From JBAXTE01 sp037130365 (GTDB lineage Bacteria; Bacteroidota; Bacteroidia; Bacteroidales; WCHB1-69): a stretch of 64,000 nt of DNA. The position numbers were made by a program, and so were the translations under genes. The DNA lies in NCBI GenBank assembly GCA_037130365.1, contig JBAXTE010000017.1:19105-83104 (forward strand). The letters are read 5' to 3'. Below, piece by piece: positions 8,890 to 17,920 of the stretch; the first letter of the stretch is position 1, and every line of letters begins with the position of its first letter. The notes under the pieces are model-generated. The model saw only the letters and a list, made by a program, of their open reading frames with translations. It was not told the DNA's origin and did not search any database.

Positions 8890-9614
8890 TGGCAGAATGG
8901 AACGAACGCACAGTCTTACTTATTGGCGATAAAGGATTTAGTCGATTACAAAAAGCACATGTTTTAATTGCTGGATTGGGTGGCGTTGGCGCTTATGTTG
9001 CCGAAATGCTTTGCAGGGCAGGAGTAGGTCAACTAACGATTGTGGATAGAGATGTGGTTTCTGCATCAAACAAAAATCGTCAATTAATAGCTCTCGATAG
9101 CACTTTGGGTGAACCGAAGAGTAAATTAATGGCTCAACGACTCAATGATATCAATCCTGAAGTTAAGTTAAATGTGATTCATGATTATTTAATTGATGAT
9201 AAAATAGAAATCCTTTTTAGCTCAAATAAGTTCGATTATGTAGTTGATGCTATTGATACCATTGCTCCAAAAGTTTTTTTTCTATTTACTGCATTAAAAT
9301 ATAATCAGAGAATTATTAGCGCCATGGGTGCTGGAGGAAAGCTCGATCCATCTAAAGTTAAAATTGATCAAATAGAAAATAGTACGCAATGTAAATTGGC
9401 TTTTTTAATTCGTAAACGGTTGCATAAACTTGGAGTAAGAACCGGTTTTAAAGTAATATATTCGACCGAGGTAGTGCCAAAAGATGCAATAAAAATGAAT
9501 GAGGTAATAGAACAAAACAAACTTACTACAGTTGGGACAATCTCTTATATGCCAGCTATTTTCGGCTGTTTTGCTGCTTCTGTGGTTATTAATGATTTAA
9601 TTGCAGATGCTTGA
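8889..9614 (+). CDS. tcdA: tRNA threonylcarbamoyladenosine dehydratase
   Basis: The 241-residue protein belongs to the E1-like ThiF/MoeB superfamily. The ATP-binding GLGGVG near residue 30, the DRDVVSASNKNRQ segment near residue 54 and the Asp in DAIDT match TcdA (CsdL/YgdL), which adenylates and cyclises t6A at position 37 of ANN-decoding tRNAs to ct6A. The opening (LIGDKGFSRLQKAHV) and the internal VIYSTE are characteristic of TcdA rather than of ThiF or MoeB. It overlaps the tatD-like stop by one base. Confidence 0.9.
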   Translation: MAEWNERTVLLIGDKGFSRLQKAHVLIAGLGGVGAYVAEMLCRAGVGQLTIVDRDVVSASNKNRQLIALDSTLGEPKSKLMAQRLNDINPEVKLNVIHDYLIDDKIEILFSSNKFDYVVDAIDTIAPKVFFLFTALKYNQRIISAMGAGGKLDPSKVKIDQIENSTQCKLAFLIRKRLHKLGVRTGFKVIYSTEVVPKDAIKMNEVIEQNKLTTVGTISYMPAIFGCFAASVVINDLIADA

Positions 9615-9772
9615 TGTGATAATAATCAAGAATAAAAATGGAAAATATTTTGGAATAGTATTTGCAAATGTCGCCGTTTTTTAATAATTTCGTACAAGCA
9701 TTTGTTTCAACAGTTCTTTTTCAAAATTTCAAAAATAAATAATTTAAATTCTAATCAATAAATATTAAAATT

Positions 9773-10459
9773 ATGCGAAAATTAATTAATTACCTTCTGC
9801 TACCAGTTGCCTTTATTTTCCTTTTAAACTCATGCGTTAAAGAAGCAGACGTTCCACCTACTAAAACAAATATGGAAGGCGTTTGGACAGTTTCTAACGT
9901 GGTTACTTCTCAAGGCGTCGACATTACTAGTCGGCTAGCATTTCCAGTTTTAGCTTTTCACTTAAGTAGCGATGGTACTGTGATTTCAACAGCTGGTCCA
10001 TTAATTATGTATGTTGTATATGGTGATAGTAAATATACCCAAATTGCTTCACAAATAGATCAAGTATTTAACTATGCAACATTGAGTTTTAATGGTGGTG
10101 AATTTTTTGTTGGCGGTGGCGAACAAAAACGATTTACTTTGGAAATGAAACTTGAAGGACTTCCTGGTCAACATACACTCACCACTCTATTGCAAATCAT
10201 GGGTCTTGATGCAAGTTTTCTTGAATTTGTTGTGTATCATAAATTTATGAATGTTGGAATTCAGTTTGCTGATAATTATTCTACAATGATTTGGGATATT
10301 GATGCAAACACAACTGCCGTATACAACACAAAAGACAATAATGGAAATTATTTATTATGGAATGGATGGCCAGTTAATAATTTTCAACATTGTACAATTC
10401 GTTTTTCTAAACAATCTGTTGATATTCGCGAAGTTGTTAGAAGCGCTTCAAAAAAATAA
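9773..10459 (+). CDS. Lipoprotein of unknown function
   Basis: The 228-residue protein has a lipoprotein leader ending LLNSC, with lipidation expected on Cys21. The mature part begins with an MEGVWTVSNV segment like the first strand of lipocalin-like Bacteroidota lipoproteins, followed by beta-rich sequence with several Gly-rich turns (FNGGEFFVGGGEQ). No catalytic motif is recognised. It stands alone, with a hairpin 75 bases past its stop. Confidence 0.75.
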   Translation: MRKLINYLLLPVAFIFLLNSCVKEADVPPTKTNMEGVWTVSNVVTSQGVDITSRLAFPVLAFHLSSDGTVISTAGPLIMYVVYGDSKYTQIASQIDQVFNYATLSFNGGEFFVGGGEQKRFTLEMKLEGLPGQHTLTTLLQIMGLDASFLEFVVYHKFMNVGIQFADNYSTMIWDIDANTTAVYNTKDNNGNYLLWNGWPVNNFQHCTIRFSKQSVDIREVVRSASKK

Positions 10460-10534
10460 TTAGAAATTAATTTTTTCCCTTTTAACCGGAAGGTGATAAG
10501 TGATAAAAATACAATACTAAAAATATTTTGCTCA

Positions 10535-10587
10535 GTCCCGTATTATTATTTATACATGTTAAATGCAGTATAAATTTTATACGGGAC
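10535..10587 (+). terminator. Hairpin downstream of the lipoprotein gene
   Basis: GTCCCGTAT (10535-10543) pairs with ATACGGGAC (10579-10587), with an inner stem ATTTATAC/GTATAAAT. It lies 75 bases after the stop; the T-tract following it is short. Confidence 0.5.
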
Positions 10588-10966
10588 TTTCAATATTAAA
10601 AGGTGGAGGTCTTTTATATTGTTGAAAACGCCAGAAATGGACTAAGAACTTTTAGCAAAATAAAATTCTCAAGTCATTTTAAAACGAGATTCTATCATAA
10701 ACGAGTGGCATGCTTTTCAATTATTGTATGTATTCAGTTGATTATTAAATAAAAAATAAATATATTTGCTCTAAATTTCTGATTATCTAATTATGATTTT
10801 TGTGAAGTGAATACCAGTTTCTAAATAGACGCTCGGACTCTAATTGCAAATATCAATCAATAGCTAACAAAAAAAGGACAACTAACAATCAAAATTAATT
10901 CAGAAATATTAAGCTTCAGTTCAGGATGTTTTAAGAGTTTGGTTTATCATTAAACCTAATGTAACT
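10588..10966. other. Intergenic stretch with a possible distant promoter
   Basis: No gene is seen in these bases. TATATTTG at 10761-10768 matches the -7 box TAnnTTTG on the plus strand, about 200 bases before the TPR gene, which would imply a long 5' leader or an unrecognised short RNA. No terminator hairpin was found between it and the TPR gene. Confidence 0.3.
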
Positions 10967-11470
10967 ATGAAAAAATTTGTATTAATTTTAGGCGCTTTAG
11001 TAACATCTTTTTTTGGGTACAGTCAAAACGAAGATGTCTACAACAATAGTGGTCTTTCAAAAGGAAATATTAAAGATTACAAAGGTGCCATTGCAGATTT
11101 TTCGAAAGCAATAAAAATTAACCCAAAGGATGCTAAAGCATACTATAATAGAGGCTTTGCAAAAGGCAATCTTAAAGATTTTCAAGGAGCAATTGCCGAC
11201 TTTACAAAAGTTATTGAAATTAATCCAAACGATGCTAAAGCCTATTATAACAGAGGTGTTGCAAAAGGTAATCTATTGGATTACAGAGGTGCTATTGCCG
11301 ATTACACTAAAGCAATTGAAATTAATCCGACTTCAGAAATTACATACTACAATAGAGGTTTTGCTAAAATAACAATAGGACAAAAAGATAGTGGATGTTT
11401 AGATTTTAGTAAAGCTGGAGAACTTGGCTATTCGGAAGCATACGAAATGATAAAAAAATATTGCAAATAA
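10967..11470 (+). CDS. Exported TPR protein with near-identical tandem repeats
   Basis: The 167-residue protein has a leader MKKFVLILGALVTSFFGYSQ followed by about four tetratricopeptide repeats. Three consecutive 34-residue units are very similar (DAKAYYNRGFAKGNLKDFQ and variants, each with GAIADF/Y and IEINP), so the DNA also repeats with a period near 102 bases. The C-terminal unit is diverged and has two Cys (GCLDF near residue 143 and the last-but-one residue). TPRs bind partner proteins; the partner is not evident. The gene is monocistronic. Confidence 0.85.
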   Translation: MKKFVLILGALVTSFFGYSQNEDVYNNSGLSKGNIKDYKGAIADFSKAIKINPKDAKAYYNRGFAKGNLKDFQGAIADFTKVIEINPNDAKAYYNRGVAKGNLLDYRGAIADYTKAIEINPTSEITYYNRGFAKITIGQKDSGCLDFSKAGELGYSEAYEMIKKYCK

Positions 11471-11582
11471 AGCGATTTTAGTAGAATTATAAACCTAAAA
11501 TATGTTCATTTGCAGAAGATAGAACATGTTGCCAAAATTATATGATTCTATTGACTTCGTTCTACTGACTTAATAATACACG

Positions 11583-12965
11583 ATGGAAACAAGGATAGAA
11601 AAAGATACTATGGGCGAAGTGCTTGTAGAAACCAATAAGTATTGGGGAGCACAAACCCAACGATCACTCGAAAATTTCAAAATTGGTGGACAGCGAATGC
11701 CATTAGAGCTCATTATTGCCATGGCTATTGTAAAGAAAGCTGCAGCTTATGCCAATACAAAATTGGGTGGATTGCCTGCCGATAAATGTGCATTAATAGC
11801 TCAGGTTTGCGACGAAATTGTAGATCACCGCCTAGATGAGCATTTTCCATTGGTAATTTGGCAAACAGGTTCTGGTACTCAAACGAATATGAATGTTAAC
11901 GAAGTAATTGCCAATCGTGCAGAAGAGATTAAACGGGGCATTTTTGGCGACGGCACGCTTTATATTAAACCTAACGATGATGTAAATAAGTCGCAATCTA
12001 CAAACGATGTCTTTCCTACTGCTATGAAAGTTGCAGCTACTATGGTTCTGACACAAAAAACACTTCCAGCTTTGCGCAATTTAGCAGATGAGTTTGGCCG
12101 AAAATCAGATTCGTTTAATTCAATCGTTAAAATTGGGCGTACACATTTAATGGATGCCACTCCAGTTACTCTTGGACAAGAATTTCAGTCCTATCAATCA
12201 CAACTATTACACGCAATTAAGTCTGTCGAAAATAGTTTAGTACACTTGTATGAACTTCCGATAGGAGGAACTGCCACTGGTTCGGGATTGAATACTCCCA
12301 AAAATTACGACGTAGAAGCAGTTAAAAATATATCAGAATTTACGCAAATTCCATTTGTTATTTCACTCTGCAAATCTGAATCAATGGCGGCACACGATGC
12401 TTTGGTATGTGCTTCGGGAGCATTAAAACAAACAGCAGTGAGTATTATGAAGATTGTTAATGATATTCGGTTATTAGCATCTGGTTCTCGATGTGGAATT
12501 GGAGAACTCAGTTTGCCCGAAAACGAGCCTGGTTCGTCGATTATGCCTGGAAAAGTAAACCCAACTCAGTGTGAAGCTCTGAGTATGGTTTGCGCACAAG
12601 TTATAGGCAATGATGTAACCATTTCTATAGGCGGTATGCAAGGTCATTTAGAGTTAAATGTATTTATGCCTATGATGATTTTTAATTTACTCCAATCATC
12701 AAATTTAATTGCTGATGCAACACAGTCATTTCTAGATAATTGCGTGGTTGGAATTGTTGCCAATAAAGAGGTAATCAAAAACAATTTAGATAATTCACTA
12801 ATGTTGGTCACTGCACTTAATCCACATATTGGCTATTATAATGCAGCTGCTATCGCTCAAAAAGCACACAAAGAAGGACTTACACTAAAACAATCCGCTC
12901 TTGAAAGTGGTTTGTTAACATCCGAAGAGTACGACTTATGGGTAGATCCTGCAAAAATGGTATAA
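11583..12965 (+). CDS. fumC: Class II fumarate hydratase
   Basis: The 460-residue enzyme interconverts fumarate and L-malate in the TCA cycle or its reductive branch. The superfamily signature GSSIMPGKVNP is present near residue 320, together with GSGTQTNMNVNEV near residue 100 and the GRTHLMDATPVTLGQE segment near residue 185 with the active-site His. The length is normal for FumC. The substrate loop matches fumarase rather than aspartase (the closest paralogue). It stands alone between the TPR gene and the thioredoxin-like gene. Confidence 0.95.
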   Translation: METRIEKDTMGEVLVETNKYWGAQTQRSLENFKIGGQRMPLELIIAMAIVKKAAAYANTKLGGLPADKCALIAQVCDEIVDHRLDEHFPLVIWQTGSGTQTNMNVNEVIANRAEEIKRGIFGDGTLYIKPNDDVNKSQSTNDVFPTAMKVAATMVLTQKTLPALRNLADEFGRKSDSFNSIVKIGRTHLMDATPVTLGQEFQSYQSQLLHAIKSVENSLVHLYELPIGGTATGSGLNTPKNYDVEAVKNISEFTQIPFVISLCKSESMAAHDALVCASGALKQTAVSIMKIVNDIRLLASGSRCGIGELSLPENEPGSSIMPGKVNPTQCEALSMVCAQVIGNDVTISIGGMQGHLELNVFMPMMIFNLLQSSNLIADATQSFLDNCVVGIVANKEVIKNNLDNSLMLVTALNPHIGYYNAAAIAQKAHKEGLTLKQSALESGLLTSEEYDLWVDPAKMV

Positions 12966-13069
12966 GAGTTAAGTCATTTTAATACTTCCATATATATTGT
13001 TTATATGCACAATTATTAAAATTATAATCCGTCTAATTTTCATGAAGCGCTTTTGTTGTTGTTTTTTTG

Positions 13070-13077
13070 TACTTTTG
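13070..13077 (+). promoter_or_regulatory. Promoter -7 box before the thioredoxin-like gene
   Basis: TACTTTTG matches TAnnTTTG, 32 bases before the ATG at 13110. TTG triplets lie within a T/G-rich run upstream, but spacing is shorter than usual. Confidence 0.45.
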
Positions 13078-13109
13078 TGCCATAAATTTCGCAGAAAATC
13101 AATAAAACA

Positions 13110-13631
13110 ATGAAAAAGATTTTAGGTATAATTGCATTATCTTTCTTTGTAAGCTTCATCTCGGCACAAACCACAGTAAAAGTTATGGACGAAAAAAGTC
13201 AAACAATGATTTTGGTTGGAGAGACCAATATAATGGACATAAAAGAGGGCGTTTTTGGAGAAAATTTCAACACCGAGTACGCTAAATATCGAATTGATAC
13301 TACCCTTTTACAACAAATTAACACCTATTTAAAGTCAAATTCTAATGTTATAAAACTCACCATAGTTTTAGGAACTTGGTGTGGAGATAGCAAAGAACAA
13401 GTGCCACGTTTTTATAGTATTTATGACAAAATGACGACAAAATTTGCTGATATCACATTGATTGGTGTTGATCGTTTGCGAAAAGCTGGTGACTTAGATA
13501 TATCTGATTTAAAAATTGAGAAAGTTCCTACATTTATTTTTTATCGCGATGGAGTTGAAATTGGAAGGATTACAGAAACTCCTATGAAAACGATTGAAAA
13601 TGATATGATGAGAATACTTTCTACAAAATAA
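13110..13631 (+). CDS. Exported thioredoxin-fold protein with a CxxS active site
   Basis: The 173-residue protein has a leader MKKILGIIALSFFVSFISAQ. The thioredoxin-like region centres on GTWCGDSKEQVPRF near residues 88-101, where the second active-site Cys is replaced by Ser (WCGDS), and the cis-Pro motif is KVPTFIFY near residue 144. A CxxS protein cannot act as an ordinary dithiol oxidoreductase; related proteins work as monothiol reductants, isomerases or chaperones. It is 8 bases upstream of panC but is probably unrelated in function. Confidence 0.8.
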   Translation: MKKILGIIALSFFVSFISAQTTVKVMDEKSQTMILVGETNIMDIKEGVFGENFNTEYAKYRIDTTLLQQINTYLKSNSNVIKLTIVLGTWCGDSKEQVPRFYSIYDKMTTKFADITLIGVDRLRKAGDLDISDLKIEKVPTFIFYRDGVEIGRITETPMKTIENDMMRILSTK

Positions 13632-13639
13632 AGCTAACA

Positions 13640-14479
13640 ATGATTATTTGTCGCACAGTGGTAGAACTGCAAAAAGCCATTGATCTTCTTAAAACTCCAA
13701 GTGGAAAAATTGGATTCGTGCCTACCATGGGAGCATTACATTCTGGGCATCTCTCTTTAATTCAACAATCTGCGACACAAAACGAAGTTACTGTTTGTAG
13801 CATTTTTGTAAATCCTACTCAATTTAATAATACAGAGGATTTGATAAAATATCCTCGCACTCCCGATAAAGACATTGCTTTGATTGAGAATTTCTGTCAG
13901 ATTCTGTTTATGCCCTCAGAAAAAGAAATATATCCAGAAAAAGCTTCAGAAACGTATAATTTTGGCAAATTAGAAACGGTAATGGAAGGTGCTTTTCGTC
14001 CAGGTCATTTCAATGGAGTTGCTTTGGTGGTAAACCGGCTTTTTGCTATTGTGCGTCCTGATAGAGCTTACTTTGGTGAAAAAGATTTCCAACAATTGCA
14101 AATAATTAAAGCCATGACTCGGCAATTACAATTGCCCGTTGAAGTGGTTTCGTGTCCAATTATTCGTGAATCTGATGGTTTAGCAATGAGTTCAAGAAAT
14201 GCACGTTTGTCCGATGACGACAGAACTTTGGCCACCAATATTTATAAGATTTTGAATACAACTCTCCAAAAAGCAACACACAATTCTCCAGAAAACATTA
14301 AGAAAAATATATATTTTGAATTTGAAAAATTTCCACAATTTAAAATCGAATATTTAGAAATTGCCGATGAACTCACCCTACAACCAGTTTGTAATTTTCC
14401 CTCAAATCAAAAAGCGAGAATTTTTATTGCTGTATGGCTTGGTGGAGTTCGTCTCATTGATAATCAAGTAATAAATTAA
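13640..14479 (+). CDS. panC: Pantoate--beta-alanine ligase (pantothenate synthetase)
   Basis: The 279-residue enzyme joins pantoate and beta-alanine with ATP, the last step of pantothenate synthesis. The class I tRNA-synthetase-like nucleotide motifs are present: PTMGALHSGH near residue 28 (HxGH) and AMSSRN near residue 183 (KMSKS equivalent). The FVNPTQF and GAFRPGHFNGV substrate motifs are intact. The next gene, panD, supplies its beta-alanine. Confidence 0.96.
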   Translation: MIICRTVVELQKAIDLLKTPSGKIGFVPTMGALHSGHLSLIQQSATQNEVTVCSIFVNPTQFNNTEDLIKYPRTPDKDIALIENFCQILFMPSEKEIYPEKASETYNFGKLETVMEGAFRPGHFNGVALVVNRLFAIVRPDRAYFGEKDFQQLQIIKAMTRQLQLPVEVVSCPIIRESDGLAMSSRNARLSDDDRTLATNIYKILNTTLQKATHNSPENIKKNIYFEFEKFPQFKIEYLEIADELTLQPVCNFPSNQKARIFIAVWLGGVRLIDNQVIN

Positions 14480-14503
14480 GATAACAGAAGAAAAAACAAT
14501 AAA

Positions 14504-14845
14504 ATGCATATCGAAGTATTAAAATCAAAGATTCATAGAGCTGTAGTTACCGAAGCAAACATTGATTACATTGGCAGTATCACCATTGATCAAGATTTAA
14601 TGGATGCTGCAAATCTTATTGAAAACGAGAAAGTTCACGTCGTTAATCTTAACAATGGAGAACGGTTAGAAACCTATGTAATTAAAGGAAAACGTGGTTC
14701 GGGCGTTATTTGTTTAAACGGTCCAGCTGCTCGAAAAGCCCTCGTTAACGACGTGGTAATTATTTTATCGTATGGATATATGGACTTTGAGGAGGCAAAA
14801 GTGTTTCGTCCAAACGTAATTTTTCCTAATAATAACAAGATTTAA
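14504..14845 (+). CDS. panD: Aspartate 1-decarboxylase
   Basis: The 113-residue proenzyme self-cleaves between Gly24 and Ser25 in YIGSITID, turning the Ser into the catalytic pyruvoyl group that decarboxylates aspartate to beta-alanine. The VHVVNLNNGER and CLNGPAARK motifs match PanD. It follows panC by 24 bases, and the two genes act in consecutive steps of coenzyme A supply. It is near the usual length. Confidence 0.96.
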   Translation: MHIEVLKSKIHRAVVTEANIDYIGSITIDQDLMDAANLIENEKVHVVNLNNGERLETYVIKGKRGSGVICLNGPAARKALVNDVVIILSYGYMDFEEAKVFRPNVIFPNNNKI

Positions 14846-14856
14846 CCCAAATTGAT

Positions 14857-15867
14857 TTGAAAAAGACGCTATACACCATAATAAAGGTTCTCTTTTTTTT
14901 AGGATTGGGCTTTTTCTTTATATGGATATTTGTTCATAAACTTACACAAGAACAAATAGATCAAATCTTTAATTATATTCAAAATGCAAATTATTGGTGG
15001 TTAGCATTATCGTTTTTCCTTGGAATATTAAGTCATTATGCCCGTGCAGCTCGCTCAGTGCTTATGCTTGAGACCATGGGATATCATCCAAAAGTATCAA
15101 ATTCTTTTTATGCAGTAATGGTTGGTTATTTGGCAAACCTAGCAGTACCGAGACTTGGGGAAGTATTACGATGTACTTTTTTAAAACAATACGAAAATAT
15201 TCCTTTTCAAAAATCTTTTGGAACAATAATCACAGAACGTGCTATTGATATGCTCATTTTTGTGATTCTGTTTTTTATCGCTTTTGCTGTAGAATTTGAA
15301 CGGATTAACGATTATGTTAATCAAAAGGTTTTTACTCCATTTATTGAAAAATTTGGCTCTATGGCTGGCAATTTAGCCATTTATGGCTTTTTGGCATTTA
15401 TTTTAGCGATTGTAATTTCTTGGTGGTTTCTTCGAAAATGGCTTCAAAAATTTACCATATACCAAAAAATCGTTCAATTATTATTAGGCCTTTGGGAAGG
15501 TATTATTTCCATTACTAAACTAAAACGCCCTTATTTATTTCTATTTCACACCGCACTTATTTGGTTCTCATATTATTTTATGACGTATGTCTGCTTTTTT
15601 GCGTTTGATGGACTTGTTAATTTATCCCCAAGCGTCGCTTTTGTCTGTTTGGTTTTTGGAACAGTTGCTTTTATGCTCGTGCAAGGAGGTATAGGCTTAT
15701 ATCCGGTAATAATTGCTGGCGTTCTCGGCCTTTTTGGTGTTTCAAATTTGCTCGGTTATGCAGCTGGATGGGTAGGTTGGAGTGTTCAAGAAGGCATGAT
15801 CTTAATTTTAGGACTTTTGTCGCTGCTTATGGCATCGCTGAATAAAAAGAAACATGATGCAAATTAA
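14857..15867 (+). CDS. Polytopic membrane protein, lysylphosphatidylglycerol synthase TM-region (UPF0104/YbhN) family
   Basis: The 336-residue protein has about eight membrane helices, beginning with a helix at residues 5-25. Features typical of the family are the HYARAARSVLML segment, the PRLGEVLRC motif near residue 100 and the ITERAIDM motif near residue 127. Members resemble the flippase half of MprF; the precise substrate in Bacteroidota is unknown. The start is a TTG at 14857, 11 bases after panD; no in-frame ATG fits the first helix as well. Its 3' end overlaps the next gene by 14 bases. A paralogue lies at 27469-28530. Confidence 0.82.
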   Translation: MKKTLYTIIKVLFFLGLGFFFIWIFVHKLTQEQIDQIFNYIQNANYWWLALSFFLGILSHYARAARSVLMLETMGYHPKVSNSFYAVMVGYLANLAVPRLGEVLRCTFLKQYENIPFQKSFGTIITERAIDMLIFVILFFIAFAVEFERINDYVNQKVFTPFIEKFGSMAGNLAIYGFLAFILAIVISWWFLRKWLQKFTIYQKIVQLLLGLWEGIISITKLKRPYLFLFHTALIWFSYYFMTYVCFFAFDGLVNLSPSVAFVCLVFGTVAFMLVQGGIGLYPVIIAGVLGLFGVSNLLGYAAGWVGWSVQEGMILILGLLSLLMASLNKKKHDAN

Positions 15868-16360
15868 TCAAATCGAAAAAAAAATCCTTGCGGGTGATAA
15901 CCTTCAAAGGATGCTTGCCTTCTGGCAGTTTAAAAACAAAAAAATTGTGTTTTCAAATGGCTGTTTCGATATTCTTCATCGTGGACATATTGATTACTTA
16001 GCAAATGCCTCCGATTTAGGAGATGTGCTCATAATTGGAGTTAACACCGATGCTTCAGTACATAGATTAAAGGGAACTACTCGCCCAATAAACGATGAAT
16101 ATGCACGGGCATTATTGCTGGCTTCCCTTAAGTTTGTTTCGGCTGTTGTTCTTTTTGATGAAGATACTCCTTACGAACTTATTTCAAAAATTCAACCTGA
16201 TGTATTAGTTAAAGGTGATGACTATAAACCTGAGGATATTGTTGGTTATGATATAGTTAAAGCCAAAGGAGGCGACATAATTACGATCCCATTAGTTGAA
16301 GGATATTCTACTTCATCAGTTGAAAAACGAATTATAGAATTGCATAAATTAGGCAAGTAA
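15854..16360 (+). CDS. rfaE2: D-glycero-beta-D-manno-heptose 1-phosphate adenylyltransferase-like nucleotidyltransferase
   Basis: The 168-residue protein has the cytidylyltransferase fold with GCFDILHRGHIDYL near residues 36-49 (HxGH), LIIGVNTDASV, and the C-terminal GYSTSSVEKRI motif (ISTT-type). It matches the free-standing C-terminal domain of HldE/RfaE, which makes ADP-heptose for LPS inner core. A single-domain form is usual in Bacteroidota. It overlaps the preceding membrane-protein gene by 14 bases, so the two are co-transcribed. Other heptose genes are not in this window. Confidence 0.88.
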   Translation: MMQINQIEKKILAGDNLQRMLAFWQFKNKKIVFSNGCFDILHRGHIDYLANASDLGDVLIIGVNTDASVHRLKGTTRPINDEYARALLLASLKFVSAVVLFDEDTPYELISKIQPDVLVKGDDYKPEDIVGYDIVKAKGGDIITIPLVEGYSTSSVEKRIIELHKLGK

Positions 16361-16371
16361 TACGGCAAATA

Positions 16372-17538
16372 ATGAATGTTTCAGAGATAATCAATCAGTT
16401 AGGAGAAAATCGTGACCAATACTTTGGCGCCATGGTTCCACCGATTATTCAAACAAGCAATTTTAAGTTTAACACCGTTGAATCTTTACGTGGCGCCTTG
16501 CTGAATGAGTTTAACGAACATGTGTACACTCGTGGAAACAACCCGACTGTCCAAATACTTCGAAAAAAACTTGCTGCCCTCGAAGGAGCAGAAGATGCAT
16601 TAGTTCTGAGTAGCGGAGTCTCGGCAATTAGTATTGCAGTTTTGTCGGTGCTAAAAGCTGGAGATCATGTAATTTGTCCAAACCATGTTTATGGCTGGAC
16701 TGATGCGCTTTTTAATAAGCTACTACCCCGGTTTGGCATCACTACAACTTTTGTGGATGGCAAAGATGTAGAAAATTTTAAATCTGCTGTTTTGCCAAAT
16801 ACGACGCTCGTTTTTATGGAATCACCAAACACGATGTTGTTCGAATTGCAAGATATTGAAGCAATTTGTACGTGGGCGAAATCACTTGGGATTACTACAG
16901 TCGTTGAGAATACATATTGCACTCCACTTTATCAAAATCCTATAAAAATGGGGGCAGACATTGTTGTTCATACTGCAACAAAATATCTTTCTGGTCACTC
17001 TGATGTGGTTGCTGGAGTTATTTGCTCTTCAAGTCAAAGGATTAAACAGATTTTTGCAAATGAGTTTCTTACCCTTGGGTCAATTATTTCCCCAAATGAT
17101 GCATGGCTATTTATTCGTGGATTACGAACATTCGAAATTAGGATGGAGCGTATATCAAATTCAGCTAAAAAAGTGATTGAATTTCTCCAAAATCATCCAA
17201 AAGTGACTCAGGTAATTTATCCATTTTCGCCTCAAAACACTCAATTAGAGCTAGCACAAAAACAAATGATTGGAATGGGAGGGTTATTTTCGTTTAAACT
17301 TAAATCTAAAGAAATTTCACAAATAGAGCTATTTTGCAATACTTTAAAAGTGTTTAGTTTAGCTGTATCCTGGGGTGGTTATGAATCTTTAGTTTTTCCA
17401 GTTTGTGCCTCTTACTATTCTTCCGAAGATTTATATAATCATGCTTTTCCAATAAATTTAATTCGATTATATGTCGGTTTAGAAGACCCAAAAGCGCTAA
17501 TTGAAGATTTGAAATTTGCATTTGATACGATTGAATAA
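16372..17538 (+). CDS. PLP-dependent Cys/Met metabolism enzyme (cystathionine gamma-synthase/beta-lyase family)
   Basis: The 388-residue protein has the Cys/Met fold type I motifs: YTRGNNPTVQ near residue 52, SSGVSAIS near residue 78, and the PLP-binding Lys in TATKYLSGHSD near residue 204. The family includes cystathionine gamma-synthase, cystathionine beta- or gamma-lyase and O-acetylhomoserine sulfhydrylase; sequence reading alone does not separate these. It is 11 bases after rfaE2 and ends the packed run that starts at panC. Confidence 0.85.
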   Translation: MNVSEIINQLGENRDQYFGAMVPPIIQTSNFKFNTVESLRGALLNEFNEHVYTRGNNPTVQILRKKLAALEGAEDALVLSSGVSAISIAVLSVLKAGDHVICPNHVYGWTDALFNKLLPRFGITTTFVDGKDVENFKSAVLPNTTLVFMESPNTMLFELQDIEAICTWAKSLGITTVVENTYCTPLYQNPIKMGADIVVHTATKYLSGHSDVVAGVICSSSQRIKQIFANEFLTLGSIISPNDAWLFIRGLRTFEIRMERISNSAKKVIEFLQNHPKVTQVIYPFSPQNTQLELAQKQMIGMGGLFSFKLKSKEISQIELFCNTLKVFSLAVSWGGYESLVFPVCASYYSSEDLYNHAFPINLIRLYVGLEDPKALIEDLKFAFDTIE

Positions 17539-17628
17539 AATTTCTTAAAATCAAGGTTGTATTGTTGAAATCGCTTTTTCATTGGCTATATCAATCCAAT
17601 GAGCATTCAATATGTAGTAAAAAATGAT

Positions 17629-17636
17629 TACTTTTG
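17629..17636 (+). promoter_or_regulatory. Promoter -7 box for the sensory hydrogenase operon
   Basis: TACTTTTG matches TAnnTTTG, 18 bases before the first ATG of the three-gene operon. No obvious -33 TTG is seen. Confidence 0.45.
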
Positions 17637-17654
17637 GTCTAAAAAATATCGATA

Positions 17655-17909
17655 ATGAATAACTCAAAAGTTGAAATTGCCATTTGTTTAGGTAGCTCTT
17701 GTTTCTCTCGTGGAAATAAGGAAGTCCTAATGCGAATTAACCAATATTTAAAAATGAATAAACTTGAAGATCAAGTTAATTTTCATGGCAAACATTGCAT
17801 GGGCATTTGTGCCGAAGGACCAGTTTTGGAAATTGATGGAGTGATGCACAAACACGTTACCCCCGAAGATATTACGTTTATTTTATCCTCAGTTTTAAAA
17901 AAAGATTAA
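17655..17909 (+). CDS. Thioredoxin-like [2Fe-2S] ferredoxin (NuoE/HydC-like)
   Basis: The 84-residue protein matches the [2Fe-2S] domain of NuoE/HydC: GSSCFSRGN near residues 11-19 contributes only one Cys, and KHCMGICAEGP near residues 45-55 contributes two. With Cys8-type positions absent, the usual four ligands (C-x4-C and C-x3-C) are not fully visible: I count Cys in ICLGSSC (two) and HCMGIC (two), which does give four. It likely transfers electrons to or from the hydrogenase-like protein encoded 11 bases downstream. Confidence 0.82.
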   Translation: MNNSKVEIAICLGSSCFSRGNKEVLMRINQYLKMNKLEDQVNFHGKHCMGICAEGPVLEIDGVMHKHVTPEDITFILSSVLKKD

Positions 17910-17920
17910 TTGTTTAAGTC

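Noticed and set aside
11040..11380. CRISPR-like direct repeats
   Set aside because: The period of about 102 bases matches 34-residue TPR units in frame, with no unique spacers.
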